Origin: Nageia nagi | Taxonomy: Eukaryota; Pinophyta | Direction: 5' to 3' | NCBI GenBank assembly: GCA_050084985.1 | Contig: JBITNC010000001.1 | Location: forward strand, 145,824,001 to 145,888,000 | Length of the DNA stretch: 64,000 bases | Part shown: positions 48,330 to 59,092 of the stretch, in pieces | How the letters are laid out: each line of letters begins with the position of its first letter | Position numbering within the stretch: position 1 is the stretch's first letter | Notes under the pieces: generated by a model | The model's database searches: none | What the model saw: the letters and a program-made list of their open reading frames with translations, nothing else | Told to the model about the DNA's origin: nothing | Made by a program: the position numbers and the translations under genes

Positions 48330-48790
48330 TCCAAATGGATAGAAATGTGTGAAAAACCATTTGCAACTTTGAAGGAAAGGCTTACCACAATGCCAATTCT
48401 TATTATCCCCAACCCATATGATGATTTTGTAGTATGTATGAATGCTTCAGTAGAAGGTGTGGGTGGTGTGTTATCATAAAATGGAAATCTAGTAGCATAT
48501 GAATCTATAAAACTAAAAAAACATGAGTTAAACTATGCAACTCATGATATTGAGTTAGTAGAAGTATTCCATGAACTCAGAATGTGGAGACACTATATTT
48601 TAGAAAAAAGATTTCAAACTTGAAATGGATCATCAAAGTTTGAAGTACCTTTTCACTTAGGTGAATCTAAATTCTAAGCAAAGGTGGAGCATAGAGTTCC
48701 TAGCTAAATATGACTTTGGTATAGAATACATCAAAGGAAAGGAAAACAAAGTGGTATATTCTCTGAGCCATAGATGATATGTAAATGCCA
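48330..48790 (+). pseudogene. E3 RNase H
   Basis: PFATLKERLTTMPILIIPNP opens the domain, followed by VVCMNASVEGVGGVL, in which the first catalytic Asp of the C-D-A-S motif reads Asn. Then NYATHDIELVEVFHELRMWR with the catalytic Glu equivalent, and EFLAKYDFGIEYIKGKENKV (about 48698-48757), the usual gypsy RNase H end. Confidence 0.85.
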
Positions 48791-48959
48791 TGATAAGAAG
48801 TCAATTTGACTTTCTTGATAAAGTAAAATTTTTGTAGCAAGAAGACTTGTATTGTAGATCCATTTAGGAATTGATTGAGAAAGGTACCCCATAATCTCAA
48901 GATTTCACTAAAAATGATAAAAATTTATATTTTAAGGATAGATTAGTCATCCTAGAGAA

Positions 48960-50051
48960 TGGAAATATGAGAAGTTTAATCATGCAAGAAGCTCTTCAAT
49001 CCCCATATGTAGCACATCTAGGAGGTATGAAGATGAGAGAAGACCTAAAATAAAGATTTTATTAGGATGGAATGAAAAAGGACATAGCAAAATTTATAGA
49101 AACATGCCTTGAATGTTATAAATTGAAGTTAGAACATCAATATCTAGATGGATATCTACATCCACATGATGTTCCTACACAAAAATGGTAAGTGATTTCA
49201 ATGGATTTTATCATTGGTTTACTAAAAACCAAATTCTATCATGACTCAATCCTAGTAGTGGTTGATACATTGACCAAAGTGGTACATTTTATACCTTGCA
49301 ATACCACTAATGATGCTACCATAGTAGCAAATAATTTTTCATATGAAATATTTAGATTGCATAGATTTCCTAAGTGATAATATCAAATAGATATTTTAAG
49401 TTCACCTTTGTGTTTTAGAAATCACTACCCAAGGTATTGGGAACAAAATTGAATATGAGTTCAACATATCATTCTAAGATAGATGGAAAAAATAAATGAG
49501 TAAATAGAGTCATTGAGGACATGCTCAAAATGTATTGCATGGAGCAAAAGACTAAATGTGAAGATTACCTCTACTTAGTCAAATTTGCTTATAATAATGG
49601 GTATCAATAATATTTTAGAATGGCTCCTTTTAAGGCTTTCTATGGAAGGATATCTAGGATTCCTTTATCTTGGAATAATCAAAAGGATCAAGTGATGATA
49701 TAGCCAAAAATGTTAAAGAAAATGAAGGAACAAATAAAGTTCATTTGATGAAAGTTGAATGAAGCTACTGATCGACAAAAGAGTTATGCTGATATTAAGA
49801 GAACTCCTTAAGAATTTATTGTTTGTGGGAAAGTAATTTCATGAGTATCACCAATGAGAATTGCTATAAATTTAACTAAATTGGATCTCCAATTTGTTAT
49901 TCCTTTTGAAATTATCAAAAAGAAGAGTCTAGTTACCTACAAACTTACTTTGCCACCAAGTTTGTCAAAAATGGATCATGTGTTCCATGTCGCTCTATTG
50001 ATAAAGTATGTTGCTAACCCCTCTTATGTGTTGGATTTTTTTAATTTATAG
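48960..50051 (+). pseudogene. E3 integrase
   Basis: Zinc-binding region: SPYVAHLGGMKMREDLK (about 48998-49048) and IAKFIETCLECYKLKLEHQ with the C-x2-C pair. Catalytic core: ISMDFIIGLLKTKFYHDSIL (49195 on, first Asp) and VVVDTLTKVVHFIPC. The second Asp region (about 49380-49420) is damaged by stops, and the Glu block is read around 49510 as VIEDMLKMYCMEQK. C-terminus, open for 65 codons (49854-50051): QFVIPFEIIKKKSLVTYKL, TLPPSLSKMDHVFHVALL, IKYVANPSYVLDF, the typical chromoviral tail. Confidence 0.85.
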
Positions 50052-50089
50052 TTGTTTTACCCTAAGGATATAAAATATCTCCTTCTTAT

Positions 50090-50215
50090 AATTATATATT
50101 TATGAACTAAAAAGCTAAGAAATCAAAATATTAATGAGTGTCTAGTATAATGGTATAAGTATTCATAATTACTTTCCACTTCGAAAGTTGAATCTACTAT
50201 GAGAAGATAATTTCC
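50090..50215 (+). pseudogene. Chromodomain-like tail of the E3 integrase
   Basis: Past a stop the frame reads KKLRNQNINECLVQWYKYS (with stop at Q) and then SKVESTMRR.FPYLF. This matches the L-R-N-R-x-I-P-x-V-K-V-x-W...T-W-E-x-E-x-x-M-R-x-x-Y-P-x-L-F tail of Tekay/Del-type chromoviruses. Strongly decayed. Confidence 0.6.
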
Positions 50216-50297
50216 CTATTTGTTTGCTTGATTATGTGAAAATCATTATGATTATATTATGATTGTATATAACAACATAGGGGATTGTGTTACTTTT

Positions 50298-50310
50298 AAG
50301 GGGGGTAGTA
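50298..50310 (+). other. E3 polypurine tract
   Basis: AAGGGGGGTAGTA directly before the 3' LTR start TGTAATGACC. Confidence 0.85.
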
Positions 50311-50731
50311 TGTAATGACCCACCAATTGCATTATTAAGATTTGAGTACCATCAAGGTCCTAATGTGATTTAATTTAAATTAAGCTATGTGCTAATGAGT
50401 TTTGAATAGTGATATGATTTATTTTTTTTAGTTTGATGCTAGCTTTGAGATGGTTTTACATAAGTCATAGATTAACCCAAGATGGAAAGTGTGAAAAAGA
50501 ACCAAGGAACCAAGGGTGAATTGGTGATAGGAATGGAAGGGTAAGAGTGAATAAATGATTAGCATTAGTTTAATAATAAACCCTAATGACCATCATACAT
50601 CATGTAGCTACATGGTAGAATAATTAGTCATGAATATCAATTTTCATGATGAATGTATGTTTATGGATGTGTGTGAGTTAAATATTATCCTATAGATTGA
50701 GGTGAACATCATAGGCAAGATATGCAGTTCA
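50311..50731 (+). repeat. E3 3' LTR, first ~420 bp only
   Basis: Matches 40775-41195 to the words aagatatgcagttcat; beyond that the text no longer follows the 5' LTR. The remaining ~4.2 kb is not found downstream. Confidence 0.85.
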
Positions 50732-50734
50732 TTT

Positions 50735-52789
50735 ATTCTTATTGAACAAAACTTCATTGGGTGTAAAATAATATCAATAAAAAGAAGATGAGATACATAT
50801 GATTTGTTTGTCAAACTATATTTCTAGGACACTACCTCATATAACATGTTGATGGTAACATATATATAATAATAGGTTTTTAAAAGGACTACATAGGCAT
50901 TTAAGTTGATGAAACTATCAAATTTAAACACAAACTTTGCAACCTTTGCCAACATTCTTTCAGTATGTGCCATCATGGAAGCCTTTAAAGAAGGTATGGA
51001 GACCCATCAAAGAATAGTGGGATATGGCTTCTCATCAAAGATTAGAATTTTGAGTGCCTAAATAGTCATGTATATTTACTGTGGGAGAGTACACAAGGCC
51101 ATCAATTTATTTAACAATAGATTTGTGGCTACGATGCAATAATAAGAGGATAGGGGCTACATAATTGGTGAGGATATCCATGAATTATTTTACAAACTGT
51201 CTCTTCAAAATGTTCATAGATGATTTCCAAGGATATATAAGCAAATTAAATCATCAAATGTAATACCAAACTCCTTATTCTCTAAATATTTCAATAACCT
51301 AGATTTGAAATTCTTTACAAATACTATAGCCCAACATAAGGTTGGACTCCACAACCTCTATAATAAAAAAGAAATAGATTAAAAAAGGCAATAAAATTTT
51401 ATGAATATTCCCTTCACATTTTCTAACTATCTTACTATACCTTTTTGAGGTGAAAGTATATGCTGCAAACTCAACCAGGAAGGTATATGAGAGTGGTGAA
51501 AACTAGGGAAGAAGACTCATACTTTTGCAAAGGAGGCTTACACTAGCATACATAGCTTAGTGTATACAAGAAAGGATCTTGTCAACCAAATAGACTAATA
51601 TACACCATACAAAAATTATACTTAATTTAATCTTATCTATCACATTTGAAATGATAAATAGTAAATTATCCCCCCTTTCAAGACAAGGGTACAAGCTTCA
51701 CATCCAAACTTTCAAATAAAATACTGATATGTTTCTTCAATAGTAATAATGCTAATGCTAGTAATAAACCATACTAATATGAATTCATAAATGTTTAATA
51801 TCCATTATTACTTCAAATCATACCAAGTAATAACCAAGTAATATAAAATAATTCTTATCTTAGCAAGGCATTATCTAAAAACTAAAAAAGAAAATAACTT
51901 GAGAATAAAAATTATGAGATGATAGTAGTTTTATTTTTCCTAAGGTTCCTCCCTTGTTTATAGCCAAGGTGAATATAATAATTCCAAATAAATGTCTACT
52001 CATCCCTTCAATAATTTTTGTGGAGTAAGATGTAGATATTTTATTTCTTTGTGAGGTAGGTCTTAGTTAAATTTGTTGATAAGTATTGTGATATGAAATA
52101 CTTTAGACTCCTTTATATTAACTAACAAATTGAGGCTAATTATTTCTCCTACCTAACATAAAGAAACAAATTAAATGGGAATCATATCTCAATTATTTTC
52201 ACTAACTACCAAAATAGCTTGTAACATCCACAAAGTGATACTAGTTATTTCTAACTAGCAATTTTAAATTTCATTCCATTTTACTAAAAACCATAAATAA
52301 AAATTCAAATACAAAAGAATAAAAAATTAATTTCCCTTTTTGAAATAAGTTTAAAAAATTCATAGAAATATTTTATCACTCATTTTACCTATAGTGATCC
52401 CTTCATTCTACATAATAAAGTTATTAACATAAATACATCCACATATTCATTATCAAAATTGATAATCATGCTTCATAATTATGCTATGTAACTACATGAT
52501 CTATGATGGTCATTAGGGTTTTTAGTGAACCAACACCAATCATTTCCTCACTCTTACTCTTCTATTCCCATCACCAACTCACCCTTGGTCCCTTAGGTCT
52601 TTATCTGTACTTTCCATATTGATTCAATTTATAACATGTGCCAAAAATTCTTGAATCCAACATCAAATATATAAAAATAAAGCATATCTCTATTCAAAAT
52701 TAATCATCACATAACATAATTCAAACTAAATCTCATTAAATATTCATTGATAATTGAGTCTTAATAGTACAATTGGGTGGGTCATTACA
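50735..52789 (-). repeat. E5: inverted LTR fragment of the E1/E3 family
   Basis: On the minus strand it starts TGTAATGACCCACCCAATTG and follows the E3 LTR start: ACCAAGGGTGAGTTGGTGAT, AACCCTAATGACCATCATAG, then the TATA region CCTTGGCTATAAA at 51955-51967. The part from 51740 to 52790 aligns with E1 4290-5336. The left edge, abutting the E3 LTR, is approximate. The total of ~2.05 kb is about half an LTR. Confidence 0.75.
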
Positions 52790-54829
52790 AATTGACCTTG
52801 ACTTATCAAACCTTGATTAACAAAAGATACAAACCTATGTTTTACTTGTTATGATGATCAAAGATGGTATTCAACTTGAATTAGATCAATGATGAGCCTC
52901 TCCATAAAAGGTACCCACCAAATCATCCTTAGCCTAGTACAATCATTAGGATCCTAACATTGTTGTCCAACTACCTTTTTTAAAAAACCTCATAGTTTCA
53001 TTCATTATCATCAAAAATGCTTTAAAGATTGGATTATTATGCATAACTATATTAAAAAGTTATATGAATAAAAAGATCAAAGTATAACAAAATCAAGATA
53101 TTATAGGTGGCATCAAGAGAAACCAATCAAAGGATAAAACTATTTAACACCTATCAAGGATTTTAGATCATATTATGATTTCTCATGCATAACCCTTCTA
53201 CCTTAATAGCTAGCAGGTCTAGCTCTAGGTCTCCTTCTTAGGCTTATGGTGCATGTAGGTCAACTTGTTATCATAAAACATAAAGGGAGTTGAGTATGCA
53301 AAACAAAAAGAGTATTAAATCACTTATATAAATAAATCATTAAAAATAACTAAAAGGTGTATTTTAATTTAACTAATATTCCTTTTTAGATGTTAACAAA
53401 TCCACCCCACTTTGATATGATATGATACTTTTGGGAAAAAGAAAATTCAAAGCCCAAATTAAAAAAATAAAAATAGTAAATAAGAAAACAATTCCTGAAA
53501 AATATATTCATAGAGGTAGCTTTGGATTCCTTGATTTACATCAATTTTTTGCTTGGTTATGACATGATGGACCACTTAACATGGGACCAACCAAGAATAA
53601 AGACAAAGGAACATATAATCATCTTATAATAATAAATGTTTTCCATGCGATATATCAAATATTGATCCAAAATTTGATTGTTACCTAGCAACAAAATAAG
53701 AACTTCACATCAAAGTTCTCTCCTTGATATATATATATATATATATTAAAAAAATATCAATTTATATTTTAATATCAATAAATAAAAAAATTAATATTTG
53801 CAGCCATTTCAAAAGTAAAAAAGGTGAAAAAGAAAAAACAAAATCCCTTTATGGGAAAAAGACAAAATAATTCCCACTTACCTTTTTATGGTAAATATTT
53901 TCTTCCACTGAGAATATATGATTAAAAGGAAAATAAATAGGTGTTAGTTAATATTTCCCTACAAAAAAGGTGATGGGATAATATTAACACTTGTTTAGCT
54001 ATTTTAAATTTGCAAGTGTGGCAAATTATATTGCTTGTAAGTGGTGGGTCTATTTAGGAGTTTGTTTTGTTTTTAAAAATAGTGCTATTATTATTTTTAT
54101 TCCCTAAAATAAGGATGGGAGATAATTTTTAGTTGTTATATTGTTGAAGAATATATTTAAAATAGAGTGTAGTTATTTCCTTTAAAACAGGAAGGGAGAT
54201 AATGTGTGTTTGTTGGAGCTAATTTGGTGGAAGATCAAATTGGGGAGAAATTGGTTAATGGCCACAACTAATTTCAACTCAACATGGAATAATACCAAAA
54301 TAGTTTGTTGGGATTAAATTGTAAGCTAGCTTCCTTAACATTATAAAAGGAATTATAGTATGTTTTATTAGTTAGTGGATTTCTATTAGTCTATGGGAGA
54401 AGGGAGTGTGGCAAAATACACTAAGTGTTAAAAAGTGAAAAAAGGTCAAGGATTGATTCAAGCTCCATAGAATAAAGAGAAAAAGTTGGTAAAATTCTTA
54501 TGGTATTTTTATTTATTCTTGCATAAATATTTTGCTTTTACACTTAGAAAGTAAATCACTTTTCTTGTGAGATAAGGTGGCAAAAATATTTAAATAATTT
54601 GTATGTGTGAGATAGGGAATCACCATAGGCAAACTATCATTATGAATCAAATATAGTCATTAAAAATCATATATTATATATAAAATGAAAGAACAATATA
54701 GTAAACCTATCCTTGGTAGCTTATCCACCAAGAATGTTAGAAGAGATTACATTTGGTTAAGAAAGACTTATGACCTCAACTTAATAATGAGGACTTACCA
54801 AATAACATCAATTACCAAACTTAGAGTAT
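52790..54829. other. 2 kb without secure features
   Basis: A short AT microsatellite at about 53730-53748 and a TATA-like attataaaagg at about 54339 (plus strand) with an AATAAA at 54473 suggest an unpaired LTR, but no partner copy was found. Confidence 0.35.
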
Positions 54830-55130
54830 AGTGGAATGATCATCACTACCCTCAATAAGTCATCATTTTACTATAGATTGTGATACTTGATGGGTAATGA
54901 AATACTCATCATTACCATCATCAAGTATCACAATTTACCTTTTATTCAAGTGGTGAGTAATGGAATTCTCATGGCTTCTCCCAACAAGTAAACAATTATA
55001 TTTTAATAGGGAACAAAATGTTCATCATTATTCATATTATGAATAATAATTTACTTAAATTATGGGTGATGTAATGCTCATAATTACCCCCTAAAAAGTT
55101 TATCATGATCAATAATCTATTTAACAGATA
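54830..55130 (-). repeat. ~60-bp tandem repeat downstream of E6 pol
   Basis: About five diverged units, each opening gtgg/gggt-a-atg-aa-t-ctcatcattacc and followed by a tca-gt/ta-tca-ga-t-aatttact block (starts near 54832, 54895, 54950, 55007, 55063). It lies 3' of the E6 integrase on the minus strand, the same relative place as the E2 repeat. Confidence 0.6.
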
Positions 55131-55399
55131 TGTAATAGGGTTATGATCATGACCCATATCAATTTCATGTAATCGATTAACAAAAGTAGTCACTAACTAA
55201 AGAGTAAAGAAATATTCATATTTCCTTTATTTACATTTCTAAAAAATCAATTTATTCAATATGTGGTCATTATTTATATTATAATTACAATGATGTTGCC
55301 TAGAATCTAGCAACCCTATTGATGTGATTCACTTAATTACCTGCAAGTTTAATTAGAGAAAATACAAAAACTAGAAATAATGTAAAAAAGATATCATTA

Positions 55400-56520
55400 T
55401 ATATAGAATCATTTTAGATGCGTAACATTTATTATATTTATTTCTTCCTTACACTCAATGGTATATAATTTATATGCCCCTTTCCCATAATTTGCAATGA
55501 TAATGAAAGGAGCAATCCAATTAGATTCAAATTTAACTTTCTTTTTATTTTTTAGAGCTTTATTATTTGCAAGATTTCTATTTAAGACTAAGTATCCTAT
55601 CTTGAACTTTTTAGGTTAAATATTTTGACTATATACTCATTTAACTCTATACTTATATACTCATAAATATTTCAAAGTATTTACTCTTTTCTTGTCTAAA
55701 GCTTCTAGTTGTGATAATCTTACTTTTATTTTATCTTCATAAAAAATAAATCCATCTAAAGACACACATAAATAAGGTATTTCTAACTCTAAGAGAATAA
55801 CTTCTTCATTACCATATATTAAAGAGAAAAGCATTACCATATAATAGTCCTTATACTTGTTCTATAAGCCCACAAAAGTATAAGGTAATTGTTCATACAA
55901 TTTTTTACCATGTTTTGTAACAAATTTACACAAAATACTTTTCATAATTTTGTCAAAAGCTTTCATTGAACCATTACCTTGTAGATAATAAGGAATAGAA
56001 ATTTTTTGTTCAATATGATACTTCTCATATATATATTTTTCCTCATTACCTCTAAAACTCAAACCATTATCTATGAATAATTTAGAAGGCACACCATATC
56101 TATAAGTAATGTACTCAATTAAAAATTCAATAATATTACCTATTTTTGCTAACTTTATAGGGATAGCCTCCATCAAGTTTGTAAAATATTTCATGGCTGT
56201 AATATTAAACTTATATCCATTTCTTGAAACAAGGTTATTTTTTCTAATAAAATCAACTACCCAAATAAAAAAATACCAATGAGAAATAATAGAGTGCAAT
56301 ACATATGATGGGGAAGGTTGAAGTTTATAGTTTTTATGAAATTGTTAATATTTATTTACATGTAATTCATAATCTTCAAGCATATTAGGAAAATAATAAC
56401 CTACTCTAAGAAACCTTTGATAAATCATTTTAGCACCAAATGACTACCACATTCTCCATCATGAACTTGATGGAGAGCCCTTTCTACCTCGTGTCACATT
56501 AAACATCTAAGAAGAACACC
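55400..56520 (-). pseudogene. E6 integrase
   Basis: Zinc-binding block near 56450-56330: YQRFLRVGYYFPNMLEDYEL. Core, open for 145 codons (56299-55862): NGYKFNITAMKYFTNLMEAI, YRYGVPSKLFIDNGLSF with the second catalytic Asp, and IPYYLQGNGSMKAFDKIMK, equivalent to P-Y-x-P-Q-G-N-G-Q-x-E-A, in which the catalytic Glu reads Lys. The first catalytic Asp lies in VVDFI. C-terminus (about 55640-55400): FKIGYLVLNRN and FESNWIAPFII, the P-N-W-x-G-P-Y block. The loss of Glu and the downstream stops make it inactive. Confidence 0.85.
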
Positions 56521-56599
56521 ATCATAAAATATTCTATACAATAAATCACCAATAATAAGATACTTTGTAGATAACAGTTTATGTGTAATTTTTATGTTG

Positions 56600-57240
56600 T
56601 GATCAAAATCACTAGGTACTACTCCATTGTTTAAATAAACAAAAACATCCATATGCCAATAATATGCTTCAATACAAGTAGTAGAAAAGCAAAGATCCTT
56701 AATCTAATCCATAACAATAAAAGGATGGGAAGGTCTACTAAATTTTTAATCATAAGAATTATTTTTTCATATTCAATATTAATAGGAGAAAGGGAAGGAA
56801 CATTAGCCATAGAATCAACATAGTTATTATTATATTTTAGAATATTCTCAAATTGATAATTATCAAAATACATGAGAATATTTGTTACCAAATTCTTGTA
56901 TGGTTACAATTTTACAACTTTGGTATTATAAATGTCATTGAATTATTTCACCACCTATTGGGAATCATCATAGATTTTAATCCATTGTATCTTCATAAGT
57001 ATAATTATTTTTAAACCTAAAGTTAAAGCTTCTTATTTATCCATATTTTTAGTATAGTAGAAACTCAATATATAAGATATAGGAATCATATTATCATATG
57101 GATTGATTAAAAAAATCCTTTCCCTATCTTTGTGAATGTATTTATAACCATTAAAGAATAAATTACATTAATCCTCACTTGAAAATGCTATAAAAACCTT
57201 AGAGAATTTGGGTTCCATAACAAGGCATCACTACCCAGAT
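56600..57240 (-). pseudogene. E6 archaeal-type RNase H
   Basis: Reads IPISYILSFYYTKNMDK, equivalent to the N-M-A-E-Y region, then IKIYDDSQ-stop-VVKFND-like (G-D-S-Q-V-V-x-x-Q), YNTKVVKL..PYKNLVT, and the 86-codon open stretch (56891-56631) with YFDNYQFENILKYNNNYVDS and MANVPSL, equivalent to the N-x-x-A-D-A-M-A-x-L end. Typical of Tat elements between RNase H and integrase. Confidence 0.8.
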
Positions 57241-57252
57241 GGAGTACTATCA

Positions 57253-58040
57253 TGTAATAGTCCACCTAAACCCAACTAGACACCAAAACTTGACTTTAAT
57301 ACTAGAATGACTTAGAAATATACAAAGGTGATCCACATGAGAATATTACCACATCTACCTAGTTGACACCACATGGAAAGATTGGCCAAATACAAATTAA
57401 TCAATCATGATAAAAATATTTTGGAGTTCACTTCCACAATACTTAACCCATTGGGAAGACATTAAGAAGGTGATCCCATCATTTTCATTGATGAACTATG
57501 ATACAAAACTTTAGGTCATAATGTTATGGTTTTGTTCTTGGGGCTCATATGTTCACCCAAAAGAATGTTCATACATAAGGTTATACAAAGTGCATATAGA
57601 TTATCCTAAAGCAATATTCCAAATGATATGGATTTAACATCATCACCTTATGGAGAGATCATCATAATATATGTTATTAACTACAAGAAGTATGAATACA
57701 AGTTACCCTCATCTAGTAACCATAAACCCATATATATCATCAAGGTCTAACATATTGCCTAATATCGTTATGCACATATCTTGGCTATCCATGGATAATA
57801 TATCAATAATATCCTTAAGTGGTTTGTATCATATAATCACTTTTATTAAACAAATTATAAAGAAAAAACCACCCCATAATACTATCCTAGATATAATTGG
57901 TACTAAACAAATTATTGGTATTCTAGGTTTAATTGCTTGTTTGATTACAAGTCATGGTAATATTAATATCTCAATCAAAATAAATTTAAAGATATATTTC
58001 AAAATCATATATCAATTATCATATGCATTTAAATTAAATA
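57253..58040 (-). repeat. E7: LTR 3'-end fragment of the E1/E3 family inserted in E6
   Basis: Begins (plus strand) tgtaatagtccacctaaaccc, the terminal form of this LTR family, and follows the complement of E3 45457-44650: gtgatccacatgag, ccacatgg.aagattg, ttaactacaagaagtatgaat, then ccttaagtggtttgtat. No primer site lies to its left, so this is an outer LTR edge. It can be followed to about 58040; the right edge is unknown. The 127-codon ORF at 57671 is a chance frame. Confidence 0.65.
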
Positions 58041-59091
58041 TAATTGTATTATAAAGTAACATATAAATTAATCATAGAGTTTAATCTTTGAAAATAATCA
58101 TTCCAAGCATGCTTAGGAAGAAAATGTAGAATACAGTGTACCTGGTAAGAAAAAAATGAATTTAAGAAATAGTGCTTCATAACAATAATACCACATGAAT
58201 GACTAGATAAAAGTAATAACACTTTTTAAGTATGAATCTATCAAAGAGTAGCATAAAAGTTGGCTATTTATAGCAAGTGAGTGCAAAATAGATTGATCCT
58301 TACATGTGGAATATTTTAAGATAAGGTTTTCTTATAATTTAGGGAAATCATAATACAATTTTGTATATTCCTATTTTCTCAATGAAAGCTATTAGATTTT
58401 TATTTATTATTGTGATTAACTTATAAATCCACATTTGATACCAACCATAAGTCAAAATATCCTAAGAAAAGCTCTTACCAATTTGAGTTTGTAGTCTAAA
58501 TCAATTATAAATCATTAATATGCATAACCAAGAACTATCATACCTAGTTCAATTTTCTTATTTTTCCTCTTTAAAAGTACAAAATATTAGATACCTATCA
58601 ATTTGCTTAGAAAACCTTTCTTTCCAATGAATTATAACCACAAAATAATGCTCAAACATCCTTGAGTGTTTTAATACAATGATACTACATTATATTATTT
58701 ATCTAGATAGTATCTCATCTCTACATCATATCTAGTAAGGTTTTTTAGCTTATATTTGATAGCTCATTCATTCACTATCTTAATGATCTTGCAATAAATA
58801 GTATTCAATACATTTAAAAGTACTAACATATATTGATTCATTTTATTATCAATATATGTACACATATGAACTTTAAAACACAAGTTCATAATTGCATGTG
58901 TAGATGTGTGTGCACATGCACACACACACACACACACACACACACTAAGCATTAGTAACCACATCCTTTATTATATTCATTCATTTATTTCATATCATTG
59001 AATTATATTTCTAATGTGATCATGAAATTGGTTCAATCACTACCTATTTAGGACTAAGCATATATTGAGCATTAGTAACCACATCCTTTAT
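58041..59091. other. 1 kb between E7 and E8, perhaps further decayed LTR
   Basis: No motif recognised. Contains (CA)n and one arm of a perfect ~23-bp direct repeat. Confidence 0.35.
58919..58945. repeat. (CA)13 microsatellite
   Basis: 27 bp of CA repeat, preceded by tgtgtgtgcacatg; it produces the odd Cys/Val-rich minus-strand frame there. Confidence 0.95.
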
Positions 59092-59092
59092 T
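58950..59092. repeat. Perfect ~23-bp direct repeat, 120 bp apart
   Basis: GCATTAGTAACCACATCC followed by TTTAT occurs at 58950 and again at 59070, the second copy ending exactly at the E8 LTR edge. Confidence 0.85.

Larger units (their letters stand above)
40775..50731 (+). mobile_element. E3: Tekay/Del-like chromovirus with 4.7 kb LTR
   Basis: A 5' LTR (40775-45457), Met-type primer site, gag, protease, RT, RNase H, integrase with chromodomain-like tail, polypurine tract and the first ~420 bp of the 3' LTR follow in order on the plus strand. The 3' LTR begins TGTAATGACCCACCAATTGC and matches 40775-41195 before the match is lost to an inverted LTR relative. Lineage is inferred from the PR-RT-RH-INT order, the L-P-P-x-L-S...V-F-H-V integrase tail, the Met primer site and the long LTRs. 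Every gene has stops, nearly all at former Gln or Arg codons, and the RT box is damaged. This element gives the gag-pol identity of the LTR family seen in E1, E5, E7 and E8. Confidence 0.85.
55400..57240 (-). mobile_element. E6: Tat-lineage Ty3/gypsy pol relic (second RNase H and integrase)
   Basis: On the minus strand, from right to left, an archaeal-type RNase H, integrase zinc-binding region, catalytic core and C-terminus are read. The right edge is cut by the LTR fragment E7 at 57253, so RT, protease and gag are missing from view. Downstream comes a ~60-bp tandem repeat. It supplies the integrase core that E2 has lost. No LTR of E6 was identified. Confidence 0.8.

Noticed and set aside
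54335-54480. TATA-like attataaaagg and AATAAA suggesting a plus-strand LTR or gene
   Set aside because: No second copy, no frame and no termini found; too weak to call.
57671-58054. 127-codon plus-strand ORF
   Set aside because: Antisense frame in an LTR fragment; low-complexity Ile-rich translation typical of AT-rich DNA.
58764-58964. Cys/Val-rich minus-strand ORF
   Set aside because: It is the translation of a (CA)n microsatellite.
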